Below, piece by piece: positions 9,574 through 19,959 of a DNA stretch of 64,000 nt (position 1 is its first letter; every line of letters begins with the position of its first letter). The notes below the pieces were generated by a model. It had not been told where the DNA came from, did not search any database, and saw only the letters and a list, made by a program, of their open reading frames with translations. Source of the stretch: Toxonevra muliebris. Lineage: Eukaryota; Arthropoda; Insecta; Diptera; Pallopteridae. A program made the translations under genes and the position numbers. Where the stretch lies: NCBI GenBank assembly GCA_963691655.1, contig CAVNUY010000007.1:186001-250000 (forward strand), written 5' to 3'.

Positions 9574-9982
9574 TCAATGTTCATTTGGTAGAACAGCCAG
9601 CTTGTGGATTGGCCGTTTTATGGTTCCTCTTGTCGTTCGTACGTCTGCTACTCTGACCTTGCCATCTTGGCCTGTTATTTTAGCAGTTATTCTTCCTAGG
9701 ACCCACTGTTGTGACGGCACGTTGTCTTCGTGAACGACGACGAGATCGCCGACAACGACGCTGTGCTGTGGATGCAGCCACTTGTTGCGTTGCTGTAGGC
9801 TCACTAGGTAGTCTCTCGACCACCCCCGCCAAAACTGTTGCTTGAGAAAGCAAACAAGTTGCCATCTGGCGAAGCAAGTCTTTGGAGTGTTTGGTAGTTG
9901 TTCTGGTGGCAGTGTTCGTAGAGGACCCCCAATTAAGAGGTGTACTGGGGTTAACGCCTGACCGTCGTTTGGGTCTTGGCTT
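9574..9982 (-). pseudogene. BEL/Pao pol C-terminal domain (DUF5641-like)
   Basis: Read on the minus strand, the frame contains DGQALTPVHLLIGGPL, then ARWQL, QQFWRGWSRDYL and LQQRNKW, and finally VVVGDLVVVHEDNVP, QWVLGRI and IKRPIHKLAVLP before the stop at 9574. These are hallmarks of the C-terminal tail after the integrase core in BEL/Pao polyproteins. A small deletion with frameshift near 9970-9985 separates it from the integrase. The stop lies 27 bases before the 3' LTR. Confidence 0.85.
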
Positions 9983-11638
9983 CTATGCTTCTATGAGCAC
10001 TGTATTTAGCTCTTCGATCGTTAGCAGTGCGTTTCCGATCGTGCGCATCAGCAGATTTTTCATCGACTTCACTGCCGCTTCCCATAGCCCTCCGAAGTGG
10101 GGCGCTCTCGGTGGTATGAATTTGAAAAGGACCCCCCCTTGAGCGGTGAACCTCTGAACCGAGTCCTGACTGTTGAGAAACGCTGCTGCCAGATCCGGCA
10201 GCTTCCTCTGTGGTCCTACGAAATTTGTTGCGTTATCGCAGTATAGCTTCTCGGGCGTCCCTCGGCGTCCAAAGAACCTTTTGAGAGCAAAAATGAAACA
10301 ATCAGAAGATAAGTCACTTACTAATTCTAAATAGACTGCTTTAGAAGTGAAACAAACGAACACTGCTATATAAGTTTTTACAGGTGGTCGACCGCGAATT
10401 TTTAACGAGGTATACCACACAAGACCACAGAAATCTGCACCACTTATTAAAAATGGGCGTAGAGCCCGAAGCCTGTCGGCTGGTAAATTACCCATAATTT
10501 GAGTCATTAGCTTGGGCTTATACCGAAAACAGTGAATGCAGTTTCGAACGATTTTTCTACAGGATTCTTGAGCGTTTACTAGCCACAGTTTTTCTCTAAG
10601 AAGCGCTACCAATGCCTTTGGTCCAGCATGATGATTTCGAAAATGTAGATAACGTAAATATGTTTTTATAAAGTGCGAATCTTTTGTTAAAAGGAGTGGG
10701 AATTTGGCATCGTAAGGAATTGGTGCGTTTAAAAGACGATCACCTACTCGAAGAAGTCTAAACGATAAATTGTCTTTCGAAAATTCATGCAAAAACGGAT
10801 TTAGTTTTTGCAAATTTGGAAAAAGTGCGGTGTTTTTAGACAATTTCTTAATTTCATGTTCGAATTCTGTGTGTTGAATAATTTGAACGATTTTCAAGAA
10901 ACTCAAGTTCATTTCTTGAGCACTTGGTATGGTGTCAAACTCAACTATTTTGTTTTTTGATTTTCTAATAAATCTTAAAACATATGAAAATACTCTTAGC
11001 ATTTTATTATGTGAGGAGAATTTTTCCGTATGTGCTATTAAACTATTTTTCGGAGTTTCAACTGCGACGAAAGTGAAACAATTTTTTTTTTTTTCAAGAG
11101 CTTCGTTTTCTGGCGAGAGTTCGAAGTGAGAATTTTTTGGCCACTCTGCGGGGTCTTCTAAGAGGAAATGTGGGCCGGTGAACCATATGGACTTGTTGAT
11201 TTCATCCACATCGCAGCCTCGAGACACGATATCCGCAGGGTTTTGCTTCGTAGGCACAAGTTGCCATGAAGTCTTCTGTGTCCACTCTTGGATTTCGGAC
11301 ACTCTGTTTGAGACGAAAATAGAAAGCATTGATGGATGTGTTTGTATCCAATGCAACGTAATTTCAGAGTCTGTCCAAAACTTTATTGCGTCTATTGTAA
11401 AATTCATCATTGGCTCTAATCGTGACCATAATTTGGCCAGAAGATGCGCTGCACAGAGCTCTAACCGTGGTAAAGATTTCGTCTTCAAGGGAGCTACTTT
11501 TGACTTAGCAGTCAATAATGTGCAATTGATACCGTCAGCATTTTGACTGCGCACATAAATACAACAGCCATATGCTCTCATAGAGGCATCGGAAAACCCA
11601 ATGAATCTGACAACTGGCATCTGAAGAAGTGTAAACAA
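9983..11638 (-). pseudogene. BEL/Pao pol: RNase H, zinc finger and integrase core
   Basis: This 551-codon open frame contains [12 protein letters not shown] and [15 protein letters not shown] (Pao RNase H-type region), [12 protein letters not shown] and [10 protein letters not shown] (RNase H end and connection), then an H/C-rich segment with [18 protein letters not shown] spacing and [16 protein letters not shown] (integrase zinc finger). The integrase core follows with [21 protein letters not shown] and [21 protein letters not shown] and E are all present. The frame ends early at LIEA by a short deletion before the C-terminal domain. Its N-terminal part is duplicated at 11883-12680. Confidence 0.9.
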
Positions 11639-12680
11639 ATCGGGGTATTGTTATCAGCAATAACTGACTCAGATTTGTTTTGAAGTTTTGCCAGCTTGTT
11701 TCAAGGCGCAATGGAATTGACTCATCCCAATCTAGTTTTTGAATCCAAAGCTCTTGTAATAAGCCCTGTTTAACCCTATTTTGGGAGATGGCAATCCTAG
11801 GCTTGGAAGTGGAAGCTTCTTCAGCGGAAATATGCTGATATCGTTTGTTAAGAGCGGCTTCACACTCATACCATAATGGCAATTTTTTTTTTCAAGAGCT
11901 TCGTTTTCTGGCGAGAGTTCGAAGTGAGAATTTTTTGGCCACTCTGCGGGGTCTTCTAAGAGGAAACGTGGGCCAGTGAACCATATGGACTTGTTGATTT
12001 CATCCACATCGCAGCCTCGAGACACGATGTCCGCAGGGTTTTGCTTCGTAGGCACATGTTGCCATGAAGCCTTCTGTGTCCACTCTTGGATTTCGGACAC
12101 TCTGTTTGAGACGAAAATAGAAAGCATTGATGGATGTGTTTGTATCCAATGCAACGTAATTTCAGAGTCTGTCCAAAACTTTATTGCGTCTATTGTAAAA
12201 TTCATCATTGGCTCTACTCGTGACCATAATTTGGCCAGAAGATGCGCTGCACAGAGCTCTAACCGTGGTAAAGATTTCGTCTTCAAGGGAGCTACTTTTG
12301 ACTTAGCAGTCAATAATGTGCAATTGATACCGTCAGCATTTTGACTGCGCACATAAATACAACAGCCATATGCTCTCATAGAGGCATCGGAAAACCCAAT
12401 GAATCTGACAACTGGCATCTGAAGAAGTGTAAACAAATCGGGGTATTGTTATCAGCAATAACTGACTCAGATTTGTTTTGAAGTTTTGCCAGCTTGTTTC
12501 AAGGCGCAATGGAATTGACTCATCCCAATCTAGTTTTTGAATCCAAAGCTCTTGTAATAAGCCCTGTTTAGCCCTATTTTGGGAGATGGCAATCCTAGGC
12601 TTGGAAGTGGAAGCTTCTTCAGCGGAAATATGCTGATATCGTTTGTTAAGAGCGGCTTCACACTCATACCATAATGGCAA
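11085..12680 (-). repeat. 798-bp tandem duplication inside BEL/Pao
   Basis: Unit 1 (11085-11882) and unit 2 (11883-12680) repeat at a constant offset of 798 with a handful of substitutions. The junction lies in a T-rich CAATTTTT stretch, which suggests microhomology. Each unit covers the end of gag, the pre-RNase H linker and the RNase H start. The duplication repeats part of the polyprotein out of order. Confidence 0.9.
11883..12436 (-). pseudogene. BEL/Pao RNase H fragment, duplicated copy
   Basis: This second copy of the [19 protein letters not shown] to PAEWPKNS region leads into gag-derived sequence through the duplication junction. It is nearly identical to the start of the 551-codon frame and ends where integrase sequence should continue. 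It is a by-product of the 798-bp duplication. Confidence 0.85.
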
Positions 12681-13498
12681 TTTATCATAATCCAAGTTTT
12701 CTTCCCACTTGGACCGTGTAATGGAATCAACTTTCGACATTACAATGTGGATTATGATCGCATTTGTAATATTTTCCTCATCAGCCAATGACAGCAAAGA
12801 ATCATAAACTGCTGAAACTGTATCGATCATATTACGCAGGGAAATGGCTGAAGGCTTTGAAATTTCAGGCAATTCGAAAAGTTTCGATATTGTATCGAAA
12901 AATATCAGACATTTATTGTCATAAACTTTTTTAAGGCTTGCTTGTGCCTTCGGGTAATTTTCTTCCGAAATTTGAAAAGCTCTCACTGTGCCTAACGCTT
13001 CTCCGGACAGACATGAAATTAAATGATTAAATTTCTCAATGTTTGGAATTGTATGGTCATTGTGCACAAGACTCTCAAAAAGGCTCATAAAATTCTTGAA
13101 TTCTGAATATTTGCCTTTGAATTTCGGCAATGACATTTTTGGAAGTCGAGAGCTGTGTGATGAACAGAAAGAAGCTTCAGGAATACTAGTAGGTGGTGGT
13201 GGTCGAATATTCAAAATGGATCTTATTGAAGATTTTGTTTCTACAATAAGATCCTCTATTTCTCCACGGGCATTATCTTCCTCATCAATATCTTCTATCT
13301 GAGACTGACAATCCATCAGCTTGGCGCTGTATTGATTTACCATGTCAAGACGGCACTCTAACTCGGTTGGGCCAAAGAGACCGTTTTTTCTTTTATTGCC
13401 TTTCGAATTCTACGAATATTATTTCTTGACAACGTTCTTTGCCTTTTCAAAGCAGTAAGCTCTTCTGCTTTGCTTGGGGTAATTTGTGCTCTTGGCAT
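12437..13498 (-). pseudogene. BEL/Pao gag (DUF1759-like) fused to pol linker
   Basis: Gag starts at the ATG at 13498 (MPRAQITPSKAEEL...). It shifts frame near 13375 and continues with MVNQYSAKLMDCQ, LPKFKGKYSEFKNFMSLFESLV, FNHLISCLSGEALGTV and [15 protein letters not shown], the pattern of the DUF1759 gag domain in this superfamily. It then passes directly into [18 protein letters not shown], which normally follows the reverse transcriptase. The gag zinc knuckles, protease and RT have been deleted. A further frameshift follows before FSDAS. Confidence 0.88.
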
Positions 13499-15116
13499 GA
13501 CTTAAAAAAATTTTAATTTGCTGATAAAATGATATTAATTTTGTATGTGAGAAACAAATTTTGATCCACTGTTCTATCTCTAGTTGGGTACACTTTGGAA
13601 AGGAAAACTCTAATATGTCCAACGAAACCGAAAATATGGATCATAGAGTGTAAATTTTGTGATACTCCAATAAAAGCTAATTTAATTATTAGCTAAGTGT
13701 ATTATTTTAGTAGCGAATGACCAAAATTTTACGACAAAATTATCAAAACAAATCGAAATTAAAATTTAAAAAATGTATAAATTAAGTTTTTTATACCGAA
13801 AAGCGTTATATACTTTTACTTTTATTAATTCTTATATACGTATGTGTAAACTGGATATATACCAATTTTATTAACTGCACTTCAATTCCTAACCCACTGT
13901 CCTATCTTTGTTTCACTTCTAAAGTTGCTATGTTTATATTTAATATGTGTATATATAAATAGACATGCATATAAGAATGTGATTACAAAGAGATGACAAA
14001 AATTGAGTGTAAGAATGTTGTTATGGTTGTTGTACCAATGATGTACAATTTAACAGCAATTATTTTTGGAATACAAAGAACTCTCAATTGTCAGCACTCT
14101 ATACCTCGGTTGTAGTTTGTTCTGGTTCAGAGCCAGCATTAACTTCCCTCTGGCTGTCGATGTTCATTTATCCAAAAAATGATGTTAGCAGAGAAAAATA
14201 TTAGCTGCAGCGGTAGCGGTACAGATGTACGGACAGCAACGGATGTTGATAACTTTTGCCAACTTCTACGGGAACAGGTGAGTACAGCAACGGAACGGTA
14301 AGTACAGCAACGGAATGGTAAGTTCAGCAACGGATTGGTAAGTACAGCAACGGAGCGGTAAGTACAGCAACGGAATGTAACGGATATAATACCGGTTACA
14401 TAAAATTGGCGGCAACTTTTTTCAGCACTACACTTGATAGTTGTACCTTTTTTATTTATATTTATTTCTTTTTTGGTATCCTTTAAAGTATAATTTTAGT
14501 TTCTTATATTATTTTGCTGATATTGCGCTTTTAGTCCCACTGTTCAATACCGGTAGTATATACAACTGCACTTTTTCGAATTACACTATGTAGTGTATGT
14601 ATATATGTTTGGCTATTATTAACCTTTGTGTGGTTTTTATTTTTTTTTTTTTTTTTGCTTTGTACTTTATGTTTTCGCTTTATGTTTTAGTATGTATGTA
14701 TTAAACTATATTTAGTATGTATATACCGCGACTTGTACGTTTTTCATACGCGAGTTTGGCAACAAATGTATTTAAATGTATTTTTTTTTTTTTGATATTG
14801 TCTGGTTATATGCTAATATTTTAATAATTTATTGAGTATTCTTTAATTGTTTTGTACAAAGATTTCGCACTATGCATATATGTATGTGTGTGTTGGTTAA
14901 TAGTTAACGAGAAGCTTTATGTGCATATGATTATGTTTTACTGTACTTATATACAATTTGCGGCACTGTTAGGCATGCATATATTATTTTAGTTAACATA
15001 CATATGCATTTGCGCTTTTACTCAAAATTATGAATTTTAAAATCTATATTTGTGTCACTTAGCACTTCTTATAATTATTTTTTATTTTTTTATTTGTGAG
15101 AAACTTTAATGCACTA
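13499..15116 (-). other. BEL/Pao leader between PBS and gag
   Basis: About 1.6 kb without a coding frame lies between the primer-binding site and the gag ATG, which is long for a leader. It is AT-rich with microsatellite-like TATGTATG runs near 14693 and 14880, and holds the 20-bp minisatellite at 14281-14380. Part of it could be a separate insertion; no boundaries were seen. Confidence 0.6.
14281..14380. repeat. 20-bp minisatellite, five units
   Basis: Five tandem units of the form AGTACAGCAACGGAACGGTA have an exact 20-base period and variation at a few positions. Each unit junction contains GGTAAGTA or GGTAAGTT on the plus strand, the same splice-donor-like word iterated in the LTR array of this element. 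Confidence 0.9.
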
Positions 15117-15134
15117 GTCCCTGCTCGGGCGCCA
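15117..15134 (-). promoter_or_regulatory. Primer-binding site, tRNA-Lys type
   Basis: The minus strand reads TGGCGCCCGAGCAGGGAC directly after the LTR end ...TTTTTCA. This closely matches primer-binding sites complementary to the 3' end of tRNA-Lys and fixes both the orientation and the inner end of the 5' LTR. Confidence 0.85.
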
Positions 15135-15534
15135 TGAAAAATTACAAGAGTTTTTGTAATTATTTTACAATTTAAGGTACTTTAGGTGCACTTTTAACTT
15201 TTTGCCAAACTAACTTTAAAACGGAAACACGTCTATTTTCATTGAATGTTACTATACAAGTGGTTTTATTTTCATTCCTTAACTTAGAACTAACATTTTG
15301 ATTACAGTTCAGCAAACGGATTTTTAGGTGAAATTCAAAGTATTATTAAGCAAACGGTAAGTATGAAGAAATATTAAAGAAAAGTGAAATTAAGTATACA
15401 GGGTAAGTATTCAGGTAAGTATTAAGGTGAGTATTAAGGTAAGTATTAAGTTAAGTATTAAAGTAAGTATTAAAATAAGTATTCAGACTACATCGATAAT
15501 AAATTCATGATTTCAGGTGATAATATGACGAAAC
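15135..15534 (-). repeat. BEL/Pao 5' LTR
   Basis: This ~400-bp repeat runs in the sense direction from 15534 down to 15135, ending ...TTTTTCA at the PBS. The outer terminal base seen in the 3' LTR (giving TGTTTCG) is replaced here, so the end is slightly eroded. The 12-bp array is at 15403-15486. It would carry the element's promoter; no TATA motif was assigned. Confidence 0.88.
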
Positions 15535-16074
15535 GGGAGGGATAAACGAGCAATACAGTAATAAAATTTTCGAATTTCACAAACACAATTTCATAATTTT
15601 ATTTGGTCTATTTTTAGAAATAATGATAAACAAAGACAGCCTGATTGAGTAGTTCAAATTTGTATATCTTACTCTCTCTTGCCCAGTTAACCTTTTACGG
15701 TAGGTAGGGTAAAAACTGCCCCGCATATTTTTTTATGCATATGGTGATATATTTTAACCCACCTCGAAAAATTTAAATTACTTATAGTCACACAGTTTAA
15801 TATTTTATTTACAGTTTCTCATTCTGCTGATAATGATATAAACCAAAAAAATTTCTGTGCAACTGGTGTTTTTATTTTCTTTAAAATCGTGTGCATCATA
15901 GAGTTAAAAATCAGTAACTAGTACTAGAATCATTGCAATAGTAAAAGGAACAAAATTCAATGACAAATTTGCTTGGAGGCCAAAATGAGTACTCCATGCA
16001 ATAGGACATGCAATGTTAAAAAGGAGTACAAAATGCAAGAGCTCTGGAGCAATAGGGAGTAATCGATTGCTCGC
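15535..16074. other. No gene seen
   Basis: AT-rich sequence lies right of the BEL/Pao element. GGGAGGGATAAACG at the junction is not repeated at the other end, so no target-site duplication is visible. Only short frames without recognisable motifs are present. Confidence 0.4.
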
Positions 16075-16303
16075 TTTGGAGCGCACAATGATTACTCCTA
16101 CGATCATCCAAAGTTGGACTGGGATGTAAGTTATCTGCGCTAGAGTTTCCAGAAGAAATTTATTTATTATTGTGGCTGTTTAGACGAGCGCAAAGATTTT
16201 CAATAGAGTGAAAGAGCGAGGTAGAAAAATAAGCAGTAACAAAGAGAGTTGTGCGCAGAAAATCACATAAAAAATTAAAAATCCGCGCAAGCTTGCATGT
16301 TTC

Positions 16304-16658
16304 ATGACCAAATTACATTTTGACAGCTTTTCTCACAAATTTTTTCAAGCTGAAACATCAAATAATTCGACAACATCAAATAATAAGAAAATTTCGGATT
16401 GGAATAAAATTCTAACTGAAAAGCTAATAAAGATGCACAAAGAGTACACGAATTTGTACGACTTCAAGGATGCAGAGTATAAAAACAGAATCAAAAGAGT
16501 TCAAAGTTTTCCGTGAAATTGTAAAGAGGATGGAAGAAATTCGTTCGGAGGCGAATATAAACGATGTGAAATGCAAATTAAAAATCAGCGCAAGTGCGAA
16601 AGTGTACACAGTTTTGTTAAAAGAAGTTAACAAAGAAAACAAATTATTCATCATCTGA
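16304..16658 (+). pseudogene. MADF-domain-like fragment, frameshifted
   Basis: Two overlapping frames together read WNKILTEKLIKMHKEYTNLYD, KDAEYKNRIKRV, then FREIVKRMEEIR and VKCKLK. This is the pattern of a MADF domain: a short helical DNA-binding domain with LI..Y....LYD...Y.N...R and W..I. A frameshift near 16505 breaks it. MADF domains occur in fly transcription factors and as the accessory protein of Harbinger transposons, and either origin is possible. The first part is also present at 951-1032. Confidence 0.5.
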
Positions 16659-16796
16659 ATCGTCTTCGTTCTCCATTCCAATATCTCCTGCTGTAGTTGT
16701 TGTTTCATATTTTGTTTTTGTGCGCGGGTCTAAAGTTTGCCCATTTCTAACAGATTATGTATGACAAACCATAAGACAACTTGACAGCCTTAGAAG

Positions 16797-17152
16797 AAAA
16801 AATAATTTAAATAAAAAATATTTTTAATATACCACGTCTTTAAAATGGACTAAAAAGTATAAAATAATTTCTCACATATAGATTCCTTATCCCATACAGA
16901 TTGTCTTGAAAATTTGTAACTGTAAACTTTAGTAGGACGAAAATACTTGTATGATTTAAAACAACAAACGTGGTTCGCATGCAATAGGAAATTGATGGAT
17001 GAATAGTTCACCAAAATGGCTAGGAATTTTATCTCTATCCATATGCGTCCCACGTTTTTCGTTTTAAATCATACAAGTATTTTCGTCCTACTAAAATTCC
17101 ATTTTAAAAACGTGGTATAATAAAAAAATATTTTTTATTTAAATTATTATTT
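16797..17152. mobile_element. Palindromic (foldback-like) element, ~356 bp
   Basis: The outer arms (about 16797-16850 and 17091-17152) are inverted copies that include the TTTAAATAAAAAATATTTTT region and CCACGT. Inner arms (about 16926-16990 and 17030-17090) are inverted copies around AGTAGGACGAAAATACTTG and ATGATTTAAAAC. A ~75-base insertion splits the left arm. There is no coding sequence. The element falls inside the segment absent from the copy at 722-1946. Confidence 0.7.
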
Positions 17153-17795
17153 GTGTGAAATTTTGCAATCGATTTTAAGTAAAGATCAGAGCTGTAAAAG
17201 AATGCATTCAATTTAATGGAAGTCATCGCATTTTGATTTCATGAAATCAGTAGAAAAAGATTTAAAAGTTCTTATATAAAATTCATAAAATCAAAACAAA
17301 ACGTTTATATATTTGTATATATGTAAAGAATATATAAATACTGTAAATGTTGAAAGTTATTTGCTAAAAGAAATGTTAAAAATTTATTTCATCAAACACG
17401 TCAAACTCGTCCATTCATACATTTTTGTCTGCTGGATGTGTTGACAACCGTCGCTGTCACACCATCGGTTTCTACGATTTTTTGTTTCGATTCCAGCAAG
17501 AGCAAATTGCGATCTCTTTACAATCTATACTCTTTGTAAGCGGAACAAAACGAATAGAAAAGTTCGTTATTATTTGTTTTTGTTCTCTCTCTCATTTGTC
17601 TTTGAATTTGTGTATGATACACATATACATATATTTTACTCCCGCTAAAGCAATCATTTTAACAACGATGAATTCAATGCTTTGATCTATGAAAAAATGG
17701 AAAAACTTCCGATGCTAATATTTTAAATATTATTATATTTATATATATTTTAGATATTTCATATTGCATTGTCTTCCAGTTCTGAACTATATTTT
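17153..17795. other. No gene seen
   Basis: AT-rich sequence with short frames only. The whole stretch is missing from the duplicated copy near 1032-1048. Confidence 0.4.
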
Positions 17796-18087
17796 AAATT
17801 TCAAGTCTCTAGCTCATCGGGAAGTTAGTTTAAAATCGATTACAAAATTTGTACCGAACAGACTGACACCATTGAAAGCGAGTTAATATAAACGTAGCAA
17901 AAATAACTTGCGAAACATTTAAAAAAAACACAAATACAAAAATGTGATGTGAATATAGACTGATAGAATTTTCCTGAGCGTAAAAACCAAACAAACAAGC
18001 AGTAAGAATAAAAACAAAATATGATTTCAACCAACGTCCACATATATTAGGTATTTGAATATTCAAAATTTCCTTATAATACAATCG

Positions 18088-18177
18088 TCTGTGGCTCAGT
18101 GGTTGAGTTGTAGCTTTTTCAACCGAAATTTTGCTGGTCGCCTGTTCTCAAACCCCGGCTGCTGAATTTTTTTTTTT
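18088..18177 (+). other. tRNA-like Pol III module, copy 2
   Basis: A-box-like TGGCTCAGTGG at 18092-18102, B-box-like GTTCTCAAACC at 18144-18154 and a T-run at 18167-18177 are as in 1351-1440. It is near-identical to that copy because it lies in the duplicated flank. Confidence 0.5.
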
Positions 18178-18791
18178 GTTATTTGTTTGAAAATTTCAAT
18201 TTTTCATTTTATTTCAAATTACTGGAGTAATGTATTTTTCCGTGTTGTCGAGTTTCTTTCTTTTTCTTCTACTATAAAATCTAAATTGAATTTGCATTTT
18301 GTTAGCCAAAATTTCGATTGTTGAATAAAAAATTGTTTTTGTTTTTTTAATTTCGTTGTTGTTATTTGGTTTATTATGTGACATTTGTACATACAAATTC
18401 AAATTATGCCCTTATGAGTAATATGATGGTATGTATGTTCGTTCTGTACGCATTGCTTTTTAAGTAGAACACAGTTTCATATGTGTTAAAGGCTATTTAC
18501 TAAACATAGCTCTCAAACAGTTAACAGTTTTCATTTTTTCTTTAAATTTTCTATAATTTTTCAATAATTTTTCACATTGTCTATTGATTTTATTATAATT
18601 AATTTGCTTCTCCAAGGAAAATAAATTATTTTTTCTTGGAAAATCGGGTCTGATATTGTTATCATTTAATATCTGCCCTCAGTGCGCAATATACTTGCTG
18701 TTTGCATAACCTCACTTTCACTGTCACTCATCACCCACCTGTTGCTGATTCTGCAATTGTTATTGTTTGCTCTGTTCTCCGCATTTCCATC

Positions 18792-19772
18792 ATGTCTGCA
18801 GCAGCTAAACGCAAGGCCGACTTGGCCCTGGGTACCTATAATACACCAAAATCAGTCAGGTTCTCTCAGGTGCCACCTCAAACTCCACAGTTGATGCAGT
18901 ATGAGTCACCTCGATTGTGGCAGCTCATGGATGAGCGCTTAGCTAAACAAAGCGAAATGGTTGCAGCAAAAATTCATGAGTCCGAAAAGAAAATTATCGA
19001 TGAGCTGGGTCAAAAAATTGCCAACATACAGCGTGATTTGTCCGCTGTCACTATGCGAGTCACTAAATTAGAAACTACCACTGCAACCGAATTGCATTTA
19101 TTAAAATCAGAAGTTACCACTTTGAAATCGCAGCTGGCCAAGCAAGAAAATGCTACGGGAGCTTGTGACCTCCGCCTGCATGGAGTCCCATTTAACAATG
19201 ACGAAAATCTATATGAATTGTTTGAAAACATCTGTAAAACAATTAATATCAGTACACCATAAGTAAAAAACATTCACCGCCTTGGTCGTTTTAAACCACA
19301 AAACACTAAAACCGACGCCGCGATATACATTAAATTGATGACACCCTTCGACCGAAACATTGTATTAAAGTCTATAGGCAATTTTAACCGCGCAAATAAT
19401 GATTTGCTTCGACTTCACCACGTTTGAATCAAATCTGATGCTCCAATTTACATGAATGAAAGCTTAACAAAAATAAATCACTACATTTTGCGAGCAGCTA
19501 TACAACATAAAAAACATAAACAACTGTATTCAGCGTTCACTCGGCGTGGTCTTGTTTTTGTTAAACGCTCACAAACCGACATAGCTGAATGCGTGGATTC
19601 AGTGCGCCTGGATCAAATGGTGAGTTCCATTCTTGTTAGAAACGATGGCTTTTTTCATGATAGTCGGCAAAACGACCACCACAACACCTACAACACCAAT
19701 AACGAATTCACCACCCATAATCATGAAACCAGCAGCAATCAACAACCTAATGAGAATCGTGAGAAAGTTTAA
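18792..19772 (+). pseudogene. LINE ORF1 (coiled coil plus FP-type domain), two in-frame stops
   Basis: The nucleic-acid-binding ORF1 protein starts at ATG 18792 (MSAAAKRKADLALG). Residues ~45-115 form a heptad-rich coiled coil (MVAAKIHESEKKIIDEL, VTKLETTTATELHLLKSEV). Then LRLHGVPFNNDENL, IHRLGRF, IYMNESLTK and RGLVFVKR match the insect LINE ORF1 domain related to the baculovirus FP-protein family. TAA at 19260-19262 and a TGA near 19426 interrupt an otherwise continuous frame to 19772. An upstream ATG at 18702 is in frame but lies in the conserved 5' UTR region, so 18792 is preferred. Confidence 0.8.
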
Positions 19773-19959
19773 CACGAAGAAGGGCCTAACCCCTATCGTA
19801 GTATTTATGTTTTACATATGTTAACTATTTTTTACTACTTGTTTATATTATGTTATGTCATGTTAATATTTTACTAGTTTTTGTTATTCTTAAGTATTTC
19901 AAACACATATCATTATCATTTGTTATCAATATCAGCTTGTTTTTTAACTTTTAATTTCA

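Larger units (their letters stand above)
9215..15534 (-). mobile_element. BEL/Pao LTR retrotransposon, internally deleted
   Basis: Direct repeats at 9215-9546 and 15135-15534, a primer-binding site next to the right repeat, a gag frame, and RNase H/integrase frames on the minus strand define an LTR element transcribed right to left. The aspartate protease and reverse transcriptase are missing, because gag joins directly to the region before RNase H. It also carries a 798-bp tandem duplication and several frameshifts. It is non-autonomous and dead in its coding parts. Confidence 0.9.

Noticed and set aside
15535..15545. Polypurine tract GGGAGGGAT next to the right BEL LTR
   Set aside because: It lies outside the 5' LTR, so it cannot be this element's PPT. 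It may be flank.
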